Source: JAZGEG01 sp964346665 (GTDB taxonomy: Archaea; Aenigmatarchaeota; Aenigmatarchaeia; QMZP01; QMZT01). Taken from it: a stretch of 18,842 nucleotides of DNA. The stretch's first letter is position 1. Every line of letters begins with the position of its first letter. Where the stretch lies: NCBI GenBank assembly GCA_964346665.1, contig CAYFVC010000021.1:1-18842 (forward strand), written 5' to 3'. The translations under genes were made by a program, and so were the position numbers. The notes under the pieces were generated by a model that made no database searches, had not been told where the DNA came from, and saw nothing but the letters and a program-made list of their open reading frames with translations. Positions 6,498 through 12,403 of the stretch are shown one piece after another.

Positions 6498-6656
6498 ATG
6501 AATTGTACGAGCTGCGGAATAAAGATAGTAACCCAGAAAAACTGGGTAGAGTTTGAATGTCCCAGCTGCGGGAAGGTTAAGATAATCAGATGTGAGAGAT
6601 GTCGAAAACTGGTTAACACGTACGAATGTGGATCATGCAACTTCATCGGACCGTGA
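6498..6656 (+). CDS. Zinc-ribbon RNA-binding protein (COG2888-like)
   Basis: A 52-aa protein with four zinc knuckles: CTSC (3-6), CPSC (21-24), CERC (32-35) and CGSC (44-47). It is therefore a double zinc ribbon, and it ends NFIGP. This matches the archaeal small zinc-finger family COG2888, described as a Zn-ribbon RNA-binding protein involved in translation; in many archaea its gene sits directly before aEF1-beta, as here. It follows a strong TATA box. The protein is too short for many gene finders but the cysteine spacing leaves little doubt. Confidence 0.92.
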   Translation: MNCTSCGIKIVTQKNWVEFECPSCGKVKIIRCERCRKLVNTYECGSCNFIGP

Positions 6657-6665
6657 GTTTCGAAA

Positions 6666-6728
6666 GACGCAGAACAAAGTTCTACGTCAGCAAATATGTT
6701 GACGGCTTGATTTACGGATGAAGCCGTC
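6666..6728 (+). promoter_or_regulatory. Three overlapping hairpins between the zinc-ribbon and aEF1-beta genes
   Basis: Hairpin 1 is 6666-6675/6679-6688: ten positions, one C-A mismatch, AAA loop. Hairpin 2 is CGTCAGCA 6685-6692 with TGTTGACG 6697-6704: eight pairs, one G-U. Hairpin 3 is GACGGCTT 6701-6708 with AAGCCGTC 6721-6728: eight perfect pairs, 12-nt loop. Arms of 2 overlap both 1 and 3, so the RNA can form 1+3 or 2 alone, as in switch-like leaders. No U-tract follows, so it is not an ordinary terminator. Confidence 0.55.
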
Positions 6729-6754
6729 TCCGTTAAGTTCGTATGGCGTTATGT

Positions 6755-7006
6755 ATGGGGGATGTTATCGTTGTTTTCAGGATAATTCCAGAGAGCATGG
6801 ACTTTTTCGAGGAAGTTGGGAAAGTCCTTCAAGAACTTAAGCCACAGAGACTTGAGGAAGAACCGATAGCTTTCGGACTGAAAGCGTGGAAGTTCACGAA
6901 ACTTATCCCGGATGAGGAAGGGAAGCTTCCGGAACTCGAGGAAAAGATCGCTAATATCGAACATGTACAATCTTCTGAAACCATCGAAATCTCCAGAAGT
7001 CTGTAA
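6755..7006 (+). CDS. ef1b: Elongation factor 1-beta (aEF1B)
   Basis: An 83-aa protein with the aEF1-beta pattern: MGDVIVVFRIIPES at the start, IAFGLKAWKFTKLIPDEEG in the middle and a final beta strand SSETIEISRS. It is the nucleotide-exchange factor that recharges aEF1-alpha with GTP. I use ATG 6755 because MGDV is the conserved start; ATG 6743 would add four residues. No Shine-Dalgarno site lies before either ATG. The 98-nt spacer to the zinc-ribbon stop holds three overlapping hairpins that could govern its translation. Confidence 0.95.
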   Translation: MGDVIVVFRIIPESMDFFEEVGKVLQELKPQRLEEEPIAFGLKAWKFTKLIPDEEGKLPELEEKIANIEHVQSSETIEISRSL

Positions 7007-7024
7007 TTGAAACTGTTTCATATA

Positions 7025-7034
7025 TTTTTAAAAC
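7025..7034 (+). promoter_or_regulatory. TATA box of the membrane wHTH gene
   Basis: TTTTTAAAAC lies about 27 bp before ATG 7057; leaderless start expected. Confidence 0.55.
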
Positions 7035-7056
7035 TTCCGTAGTCAAATATATTCTT

Positions 7057-7965
7057 ATGAAATTCTCGAAAATCTTAGGAATGATATTGTTTCTTTCAGC
7101 TGTTAATTGTTTCTTTTCGTCTGTAAATGCTTTAAATGTGGATTATTACGGAATTGAGAGCAGAATCCAAAACGACGGGAACGTTTTGAACGTTATAACC
7201 CTCACGTTAAATTCAAGCGTCCCAAATCTTGATTACAAGCTCAAATACAGGGTTTTTAACATTAGGATTGAGTCAGAACACGCTCCTGTGGAATGCGAAA
7301 CACAGGTGACGGATACCAGCCTGATTTCGTGTAACTTCGAGGGTTTCGAGAATTACGACAGGACCAAGATAAAGATTAGGTTCGACACAAGGGATATTGT
7401 TAAGGAAGTGGACGAGAATTACGATTTCACTCATTTCGTTCCTATTGAATGGGGGATTGAGAATTTTTTCAACATAGTGTATCTCCCGGAAACGGCAATC
7501 CTTGTCACTGACCTGCCAAACGAATCCTTTTCGCCAAGGAATGGAAAAACCCTTAGTGATGGAAAGCACATAATGGTCTACTGGGACAGAGAAAATCTCG
7601 AGGGAGGGGAAGACCTCTTTTTTTCCATAAACTATAAACTGCCTGTTGGCGGCGTATACGACATAGGCATAATGGTTTTGATAGCCGTTTTGATAATCGT
7701 TTCACTAGGGGTAGTTTACATCAGGGCTACCCGTAAACACGGATCCGTGGAGGTCATAATGCCGCTTTTGAAAGGGGATGAGAAGGTTTTGGTGGACATA
7801 CTGAACAAACACAACGGTTCTGTAAACCAAAGGGTCATTGTAAGGGAAAGCGATTTCTCAAAGGCGAAGGTCTCGAGACTGGTCGCCGGCCTAAAGGAGA
7901 GGGGAATAGTCGATGTCGAGATCCTGGGGAGAACGAATAAGGTAACGCTTAAACTCAAGAGATAG
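7057..7965 (+). CDS. Membrane-anchored winged-helix regulator (COG2512-like)
   Basis: The 302-aa protein has four parts. A signal peptide (1-25) leads into an extracellular beta-rich domain (26-200) with a Cys80/Cys92 pair. One TM helix follows (203-222). The cytosolic winged helix (236-302) includes SDFSKAKVSRLVAGLKERGIVDVEILGRTNKVTLKLKR-type helix, turn and wing. This matches the archaeal family of predicted membrane-associated transcriptional regulators. It probably senses something at the surface and acts on DNA directly, without a kinase; whether it is cleaved is unknown. Transcription appears to start at the ATG. It converges on the Nudix gene with a 7-bp gap. Confidence 0.82.
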   Translation: MKFSKILGMILFLSAVNCFFSSVNALNVDYYGIESRIQNDGNVLNVITLTLNSSVPNLDYKLKYRVFNIRIESEHAPVECETQVTDTSLISCNFEGFENYDRTKIKIRFDTRDIVKEVDENYDFTHFVPIEWGIENFFNIVYLPETAILVTDLPNESFSPRNGKTLSDGKHIMVYWDRENLEGGEDLFFSINYKLPVGGVYDIGIMVLIAVLIIVSLGVVYIRATRKHGSVEVIMPLLKGDEKVLVDILNKHNGSVNQRVIVRESDFSKAKVSRLVAGLKERGIVDVEILGRTNKVTLKLKR

Positions 7966-7972
7966 TTCAAGT

Positions 7973-8380
7973 CTAAAGAACCCTTTTGAGGGACTCCTCA
8001 AGTTTCGGGACAGTGAAGTATTTCGTGAGTTCTTGTGGCTTTATCCATTTGAACTCGAAATGCTCCCTGTCGATTTTTATCTTTTTGGTTTTAGCCCTGA
8101 AGAGGAAAGGATGGACTACCCATTTTATTTTCATGTTTTCATCCTTGTCATTGAAAGAAAAAGTTCCCCCCTCCTTAAGGAGTTCAAAGTCATTATCATT
8201 CAAATCAGTCTCTTCTTTTATCTCTGTCACAGCCCTGTCGATAGGCTTTTCATCTTTCTCCACGAACCCCGACACACCTCCCCATCTCCCTTTGTATGTG
8301 GAGACTTTTTCGCTCCTTCTGAGTATGAGTATTTTGTCCCCGAACTTCAAGAAAGAGGTGACGATTTCATTAACCTGCAT
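7973..8380 (-). CDS. Nudix hydrolase
   Basis: A 135-aa single-domain Nudix protein. The Nudix box GFVEKDEKPIDRAVTEIKEE (38-57) keeps the metal-binding glutamates of G-x5-E-x7-xE-x2-EE. However, the usual Arg before the first Glu of REUxEE is Thr, and the final Gly is Asp. It should hydrolyse a nucleoside diphosphate linked to another group; the N-terminal FGDKILILRRS is typical of NTP or sugar-nucleotide pyrophosphatases. Substrate unknown. It starts 4 bp after the polyproline coiled-coil gene, so it is probably co-transcribed with it, using GAAGGAA as ribosome-binding site. Confidence 0.9.
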   Translation of the reverse strand: MQVNEIVTSFLKFGDKILILRRSEKVSTYKGRWGGVSGFVEKDEKPIDRAVTEIKEETDLNDNDFELLKEGGTFSFNDKDENMKIKWVVHPFLFRAKTKKIKIDREHFEFKWIKPQELTKYFTVPKLEESLKRVL

Positions 8381-8384
8381 ACAT

Positions 8385-9230
8385 TTATTCCTTCTTTTGT
8401 TTCAGGCTTTTAACAACATCGGAAAGGGACCTCAAAGATTCCAGCATAGGAGAAAGGGAATCTTTAAAGGCTTTCTCCATGGACTCCATTCTCCCGTTTA
8501 GCTCGTCTATGTGCTTGGAGTAACCGTCTATTTTCTCCTCAATCCCCTTAACATCTCCGCTCTTTTCTGACCTCATTCTGTTTATTTCTCCAGAAATCGC
8601 TTCCATTTTCCTGCCAATCTGTTGGAATTGAATATCCACTGTCTTCAACCTTTCTTTCATTCCCCTAAGTTTTTCTTCAACTATAACTTCTGCGAGCTCC
8701 TCTATTTCCTTCCTTTCCACCCCACCTCTCGGTCTCCTTGGTGGAGGAGCAGGCATGCCTGGAGGAGGCCTAAGGAAATCCTCCCCTCTTGGGGCTTCAG
8801 GAAATGCTGGTTCTCTTGGTGGCGGTTCAAAAGAAGGTGGCGGAAGTCCTGGTTCGCCCGCAGCCTCGGTAGTAGGGTAGCCCAAGTCACCGGGTATCTC
8901 CTCTCTCGGAGGCGGGGCTTCGGTAGGTCCCCCAAGTGTTTCCTCCCCATACTCGCCTGGAGGTCTGTAAGGTTCCCCGGAAACCCTGCTTCTCAAAGCC
9001 TCTTTCATGGCCTGGTCTATTTCATTCGTAGAATACCCTTCCCTCCTGAGGGTTCTTATTATGTCTGGCTCCGGAACCCCTCTAGAAGATAACGCTCTAA
9101 CCTCGTCCGTTGGTATGATCCTTCCTGCTGGAGGAGGGCCTGCAGGACCTGGAGGAACGGGAGGACCCAAAGGACCTTCCATCGGAGGAACTCCCTCAGC
9201 TTTTTTCTTTCGCTTGAAAGGATTGAACAT
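8385..9230 (-). CDS. UBA-like, polyproline, coiled-coil protein (unknown function)
   Basis: The 281-aa protein has three parts. After a basic start (MFNPFKRKKK) comes a compact helical region at about 39-80, ALSSRGVPEPDIIRTL then REGYSTNEIDQAM. It resembles two UBA/CUE-like half-repeats. Residues 84-170 are Pro/Glu/Gly-rich, with five of the protein's six PPP runs. Residues 173-280 are a long coiled coil (ELAEVIVEEKL...SMEKAFKDSL). I recall similar architectures as conserved unknowns in DPANN archaea. Its partner may be the coiled-coil gene just upstream. The start is ATG 9230 because GAGGTG (9239-9234) precedes it; GTG 9236 lies inside that site. Confidence 0.8.
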   Translation of the reverse strand: MFNPFKRKKKAEGVPPMEGPLGPPVPPGPAGPPPAGRIIPTDEVRALSSRGVPEPDIIRTLRREGYSTNEIDQAMKEALRSRVSGEPYRPPGEYGEETLGGPTEAPPPREEIPGDLGYPTTEAAGEPGLPPPSFEPPPREPAFPEAPRGEDFLRPPPGMPAPPPRRPRGGVERKEIEELAEVIVEEKLRGMKERLKTVDIQFQQIGRKMEAISGEINRMRSEKSGDVKGIEEKIDGYSKHIDELNGRMESMEKAFKDSLSPMLESLRSLSDVVKSLKQKKE

Positions 9231-9289
9231 AGACACCTCAATTATGATTGGTATTTATATTATTAATATTTGTTTCATTCTCTTAATAA

Positions 9290-9691
9290 TTATACCCTTG
9301 ACATTCTCTCTTCCACGAACCTTCCCATCTCCTCTTTTGTCACGAAATTCGATTTCAGCGGGTCGTATAACGAGATCAGCTGCTTGATCTCCTCGACATT
9401 CGCTTTGGTTGCAACGAGCTTCAGCTGTTTCAGGATTTCTTTTGAAGTGGTTTCGATCTTCAACATCCTTTCTTCAAGGCTCGAAATCTTGGAATCCCTG
9501 TCAGAAAGCGATTTCTGTATGTTTTTGTTGTACAAAACCATGTTCTGCTCAACTGAGCTTATCCTCGTGTCTATCGCCCGTATCTTCTGCTCGATCACCC
9601 TCAACCTCCGAACGTTTTCGTTGACCCTGTTTATGATGTCTACCATTATTCTCTCGCGCTTTTCATCCAGAGATTTCCCGAAAACTGCCAT
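9290..9691 (-). CDS. Coiled-coil protein, probable partner of the polyproline protein
   Basis: The 133-aa protein is almost entirely alpha-helical. Heptad patterning runs from about 16 to 100 (INRVNENVRRLRVIEQKIRAI and onward), followed by a short conserved-looking tail YDPLKSNFVTKEEMGRFVEE. There are no cysteines, TM segments or enzymatic motifs. It may form a rod or bind the coiled coil encoded 59 bp downstream. A TATA box centred 25 bp before ATG 9691 suggests a leaderless start. I do not know its function. Confidence 0.75.
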   Translation of the reverse strand: MAVFGKSLDEKRERIMVDIINRVNENVRRLRVIEQKIRAIDTRISSVEQNMVLYNKNIQKSLSDRDSKISSLEERMLKIETTSKEILKQLKLVATKANVEEIKQLISLYDPLKSNFVTKEEMGRFVEERMSRV

Positions 9692-9710
9692 ATTTAGAAT
9701 TATACCCGAA

Positions 9711-9722
9711 TTTATTAATAAA
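9711..9722 (-). promoter_or_regulatory. TATA box of the coiled-coil gene
   Basis: The A/T-only block TTTATTAATAAA, centred 25 bp before ATG 9691. It lies only 10 bp after the mature tRNA 3' end, so tRNA 3' processing and this promoter adjoin. Confidence 0.5.
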
Positions 9723-9777
9723 TCTGAAAAGTGCGGGGGCTGGGATTCGAACCCAGGAAAGCACTAAGCTACAGGAT

Positions 9778-9832
9778 TTCTTAAGGGGCCTTTCATCGGA
9801 AGGTTTTCCTCAAAACTTAAGTTCAGGTGTTG
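9778..9832 (-). other. Canonical tRNA intron (37/38), 55 nt
   Basis: Exon bases CUUA (32-35) pair perfectly with intron UAAG, four bases from which the 3' bulge AA|A begins; the 5' bulge is AG|c. This is the 4-bp centre of a bulge-helix-bulge cut by the archaeal splicing endonuclease. The inner helix is weak. CTTAAG recurs inside the intron. Confidence 0.85.
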
Positions 9833-9848
9833 CTTAAGTCCTGCCCCT

Positions 9849-9884
9849 TCAGCCCAAGACCACTCGCTTCGAATGGCCATGTGC
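9849..9884 (-). other. Non-canonical D-loop tRNA intron (21/22), 36 nt
   Basis: Inserted between GGTCAA and AGGGG of the D-arm. Exon GGUC pairs with intron GGCU (two G-U), with bulges AA|g and ga|A, giving a relaxed bulge-helix-bulge. The core folds into GGCCAUU/AGUGGUC with a 7-nt loop. Ends could shift by one without changing the mature RNA. Confidence 0.75.
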
Positions 9885-9933
9885 TTGACCAGACTTGGGT
9901 ACCCCCGCATTATAGAATTAATTGGTTGGAGAA

Positions 9934-9943
9934 GGTTTAAAAA
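9934..9943. promoter_or_regulatory. Shared AT-box for tRNA-Leu and the serine hydrolase
   Basis: GGTTTAAAAA is centred about 26 bp before ATG 9965 on the plus strand and about 30 bp before the tRNA 5' end (9908) on the minus strand. No other box of equal quality lies between the two genes. Confidence 0.5.
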
Positions 9944-9964
9944 TTGTTTTTGGAATTATTTAAT

Positions 9965-10522
9965 ATGTCGAAAAGGGTTTTCCTGATACACGGTTGGCAG
10001 GGGCATCCCAATGAAGGATGGAGACCATGGTTGAAAAATGAACTTGAGAAAAGAGGTTTTAAAATATTCGTTCCTGCGATGCTAGATACAGATAACCCTA
10101 AAATGGAGGACTGGGTAGGACACCTCGTAAAAACCGTTGGGAAGCCGGATGGGAATTGTTATTTTGTGGGACATAGCTTAGGATGTATAACAATTCTGAG
10201 ATACCTTGAAACTTTAAAAGAAAATGAAAAGGTTGGAGGGTGTATACTTGTTGCAGGGTTTTCCGACAGTCTGGGTTATAGAGAACTTGAGAATTTCTTC
10301 GAAAAACCGATTGACTGGAATAAAATAAGATCTCACTGCGAAAACTTCGTTGCGATACATTCTGACAACGATCCTTATGTTCCCTTAAAATACGGGGATG
10401 TTTTCAAGGAAAAGGTAAACGCCAAAGTCATAATCGAGCATGGCATGAAGCATTTCAGCAGCAGCGACGGAATAACAGAACTCCCAGTTGTTCTGGAATC
10501 CCTGCTGGAAATTTCAGGATAG
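9965..10522 (+). CDS. RBBP9/YdeN-type serine hydrolase
   Basis: A 185-aa compact alpha/beta hydrolase with start VFLIHGWQGHP (oxyanion region), nucleophile Ser71 in VGHSLG, acid Asp136 in SDNDPYVP and His163 in GMKHFSS. This order and length match the RBBP9/YdeN family of small serine hydrolases; substrates are mostly unknown. I start it at ATG 9965 (MSKRVF), which lies 26 bp from the TATA box. The longer reading begins with TTG inside the promoter. Its stop is 1 bp from the TrpRS stop on the other strand. Confidence 0.9.
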   Translation: MSKRVFLIHGWQGHPNEGWRPWLKNELEKRGFKIFVPAMLDTDNPKMEDWVGHLVKTVGKPDGNCYFVGHSLGCITILRYLETLKENEKVGGCILVAGFSDSLGYRELENFFEKPIDWNKIRSHCENFVAIHSDNDPYVPLKYGDVFKEKVNAKVIIEHGMKHFSSSDGITELPVVLESLLEISG

Positions 10523-10523
10523 A

Positions 10524-11642
10524 CTATTTCAAGAACTTGTCTAACTGTTTTTTCGCCTTTTTTCTCTTCCTTTGGTGTTCACGGAGGAAGGATTCCAGCT
10601 TTTCTATGAGAATTTGTTTGAGCTCGCCCGTGAGCATCTTCCCGGATTTGTAATCATTGTATATTTGCTTTATCTTTTTGTCATTCGGCTCGAATTGGGA
10701 GTAAAGATACTGATAGGAAACATCAACTTCTGGGATCCCGCCCTTCTTTCGGTGTTCTGCGATCGTTTCCCTCCCCCCGGAGAAAGCGTATTTCATTATT
10801 TTGTTCTTGATCTCCTTGGGATCATCCGTGAGCGCCACGTAAGAATATGGGTCAGAACTCGACATCTTTCCTCCTTTCAAGCCCTTTACGAACCTGTGGT
10901 ACGTGGAGGAAGGGAGGGATGGAAATTTGAATTCCTTGTCAAACCGCGAAGCGATGTCCCTTGTGAGACGCATGTGAGGATCCTGATCCACTCCAACAGG
11001 GACGACAACATGTCTGAATCCTCCGAACTCCTGAAACATGGGATGGAGGATATCCGCAACCTGGATCATCACAGACATCACCTTTCCAGGAGAAATATCG
11101 CCATAAATCGCGCGCATCTCGTTGAACGTGGTCTTCCTCGCAGCCATCCCTGCAAGCTTATAGAAAGCGTTAGCTTTGTCAGGATCTTTCGAGCGTTCGC
11201 TCTGGAAGTAGAAATCGCAGTTTTTCGGTTTCAGGCCAAGCGCGATGTAGTTCAGGAGGTATTCATTTATCGCGGTTTTTCTGAGCTCGTCCATTCTGTT
11301 CAACCGCATATTATACGCCTCGATATCCGCAACGCAGAGGAATATTTTCCCTCCCAATACCTGCTGGTGGTATATGATTTGTTCAGCGAGAATCTTGTGC
11401 CCCAAATGGAACTTTCCGGAAGGCATGAGACCCGTCATCATCGCGTAGCTTTCTTTCTTTTTGACCGAATCGAGAATTTTGTCAAAATCCCTGTGGCCGA
11501 ATACCAAACCTCGTCTCATGAGTAAGTGAGGCTCCTTGATCTTCCTCAGCAACGGCTCGAAAGGCTGGATTCCAAACCCCTTCGCGAGTTTTTCGTAATC
11601 CTTCACGTCTTCCGTGCCCCATGGGTTGATTTCGAGTTTCAT
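10524..11642 (-). CDS. trpS: Tryptophanyl-tRNA synthetase
   Basis: A 372-aa class I synthetase. It has the HIGH-type motif PSGKFHLGH, the signature GKMSSSDP (archaeal/eukaryotic TrpRS KMSSS form) and the start motif INPWGTEDVKDYEKLAKGFGI, typical of archaeal TrpRS. It charges tRNA-Trp. The C-terminus is strongly basic (HQRKRKKAKKQLDKF). I start at ATG 11642 (MKLEINPWG); an in-frame GTG at 11651 would add three residues. A TATA-like box lies near 11677-11687. Its last codons carry A-runs that are T-tracts on the opposite strand, just past the hydrolase stop. Confidence 0.96.
   Translation of the reverse strand: MKLEINPWGTEDVKDYEKLAKGFGIQPFEPLLRKIKEPHLLMRRGLVFGHRDFDKILDSVKKKESYAMMTGLMPSGKFHLGHKILAEQIIYHQQVLGGKIFLCVADIEAYNMRLNRMDELRKTAINEYLLNYIALGLKPKNCDFYFQSERSKDPDKANAFYKLAGMAARKTTFNEMRAIYGDISPGKVMSVMIQVADILHPMFQEFGGFRHVVVPVGVDQDPHMRLTRDIASRFDKEFKFPSLPSSTYHRFVKGLKGGKMSSSDPYSYVALTDDPKEIKNKIMKYAFSGGRETIAEHRKKGGIPEVDVSYQYLYSQFEPNDKKIKQIYNDYKSGKMLTGELKQILIEKLESFLREHQRKRKKAKKQLDKFLK
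10548..10563 (+). terminator. Two T6 tracts downstream of the hydrolase, inside trpS
   Basis: TTTTTT at 10548-10553 and 10558-10563, 26 and 36 nt after the hydrolase stop. On the other strand they are lysine codons of TrpRS (KKAKK). They could terminate the hydrolase mRNA. Confidence 0.45.
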
Positions 11643-11725
11643 AGCGTCCACTTTATTTTATTATAGTCTTTCTCTGTATATATTTTTCATCTTAGATTTA
11701 TTACGGAAATTATACAATTATTAAT

Positions 11726-12403
11726 ATGAGAAAATACAGGCATGGGGCTAAAAGAAAAACAGAGGGTTTTCGCGATGTTTTTATAGAGAGACGCACGTTT
11801 CGGACGCTCATCGCTTCAGCGATCGAGGTCTACAACAGGGAAACGAACGGGGCTTTGCTGGGAAGGAACGCGACCAGGGAAATAAATGGAAAGAGAACGA
11901 AGGTTGTATCAGTCAAAGAGGTCTATCCCTTCCAGACAGAGAAACGAACACCGTCCGAGGTTATTCACGGGAATATCTCCGCCTTCAAGAGGGTATTGCG
12001 AGCGTTCGAATCTCTGGAAACCGAGAGAATCGGAGGTTATCATTCTCACCCCTACCCTTATGGAGGGTTTGTGAACCTTTCCGAAGGGGACGTGACATCC
12101 GTGAAAGAGGATGTTGAGGTAATGATAAAGATCGGCCAGGAAAGGATTAAGAAGGGATGGGTTGAAGTCCTTTTGTCAATAAAGAGGAAGTATTATGAGA
12201 GGCCTGGGGAAAGGGAGTGGTACATCTGTGATTACATCAAAAAATTGAGGGTGAGAATCAGAACGCGTAAGAAAACAGGTTACGATATTCTAATATCAGC
12301 ATATTGGGTCTACCCGAAGGAAAAGTTCGGGGAAAAACCGATAAAGAAAATGAAGTTCGGTGTGAAGGAAGTTGCTGTTTACGTACCGTGGATCCTTGAA
12401 TAA
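11726..12403 (+). CDS. JAMM/MPN+ metallopeptidase domain protein
   Basis: The 225-aa protein has a complete JAMM zinc site: Glu39 in ETNGALLG, His106 and His108 in GGYHSHP, then Ser119 and Asp122 in LSEGD. Spacing from HSHP to the Ser is nine residues, longer than the usual six or so. JAMM enzymes cut isopeptide or peptide bonds next to ubiquitin-like proteins; archaeal members remove SAMP-type modifiers. The C-terminal 70 residues are basic and beta-rich (KLRVRIRTRKKTGYD...) and were not recognised. A Cdc48 gene lies elsewhere in the window, but no ubiquitin-like or E1 gene does. It abuts TyrRS tail to tail with no spare base. Confidence 0.87.
   Translation: MRKYRHGAKRKTEGFRDVFIERRTFRTLIASAIEVYNRETNGALLGRNATREINGKRTKVVSVKEVYPFQTEKRTPSEVIHGNISAFKRVLRAFESLETERIGGYHSHPYPYGGFVNLSEGDVTSVKEDVEVMIKIGQERIKKGWVEVLLSIKRKYYERPGEREWYICDYIKKLRVRIRTRKKTGYDILISAYWVYPKEKFGEKPIKKMKFGVKEVAVYVPWILE

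Larger units (their letters stand above)
9732..9908 (-). tRNA. tRNA-Leu(UAA) with two introns
   Basis: On the minus strand the gene starts GCGGGGG and ends CCCCCGC plus discriminator A (no encoded CCA). The T-arm is CTGGG-TTCGAAT-CCCAG. The anticodon stem CAGGA/TCCTG holds loop CTTAAGA, anticodon TAA (9836-9834). The class II variable arm is 15 nt. Removing 9884-9849 from the D-loop and 9832-9778 after position 37 leaves an 86-nt RNA. Its D-arm (CCC, loop with GG, GGG) is normal for archaeal leucine tRNA. It would read UUA codons. The promoter box is shared with the divergent hydrolase gene. Confidence 0.93.

Noticed and set aside
6661..6742. C/D-box or H/ACA guide RNA in the aEF1-beta spacer
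   Set aside because: No clear RTGATGA/CTGA box set and no ACA tail after a hairpin; only partial ATGA matches.
8622..9092. Arg/Trp-rich plus-strand frame
   Set aside because: Arises from reverse reading of the proline/glycine-rich linker; no initiation signal.
9732..9908. Broken or pseudo tRNA
   Set aside because: Splicing two inserts restores every arm, an 86-nt length and a normal anticodon loop.
10572..11525. Long plus-strand frame (317 codons) across the TrpRS gene
   Set aside because: It is the antisense shadow of a well-conserved synthetase gene; no recognisable domain and no promoter or SD site.
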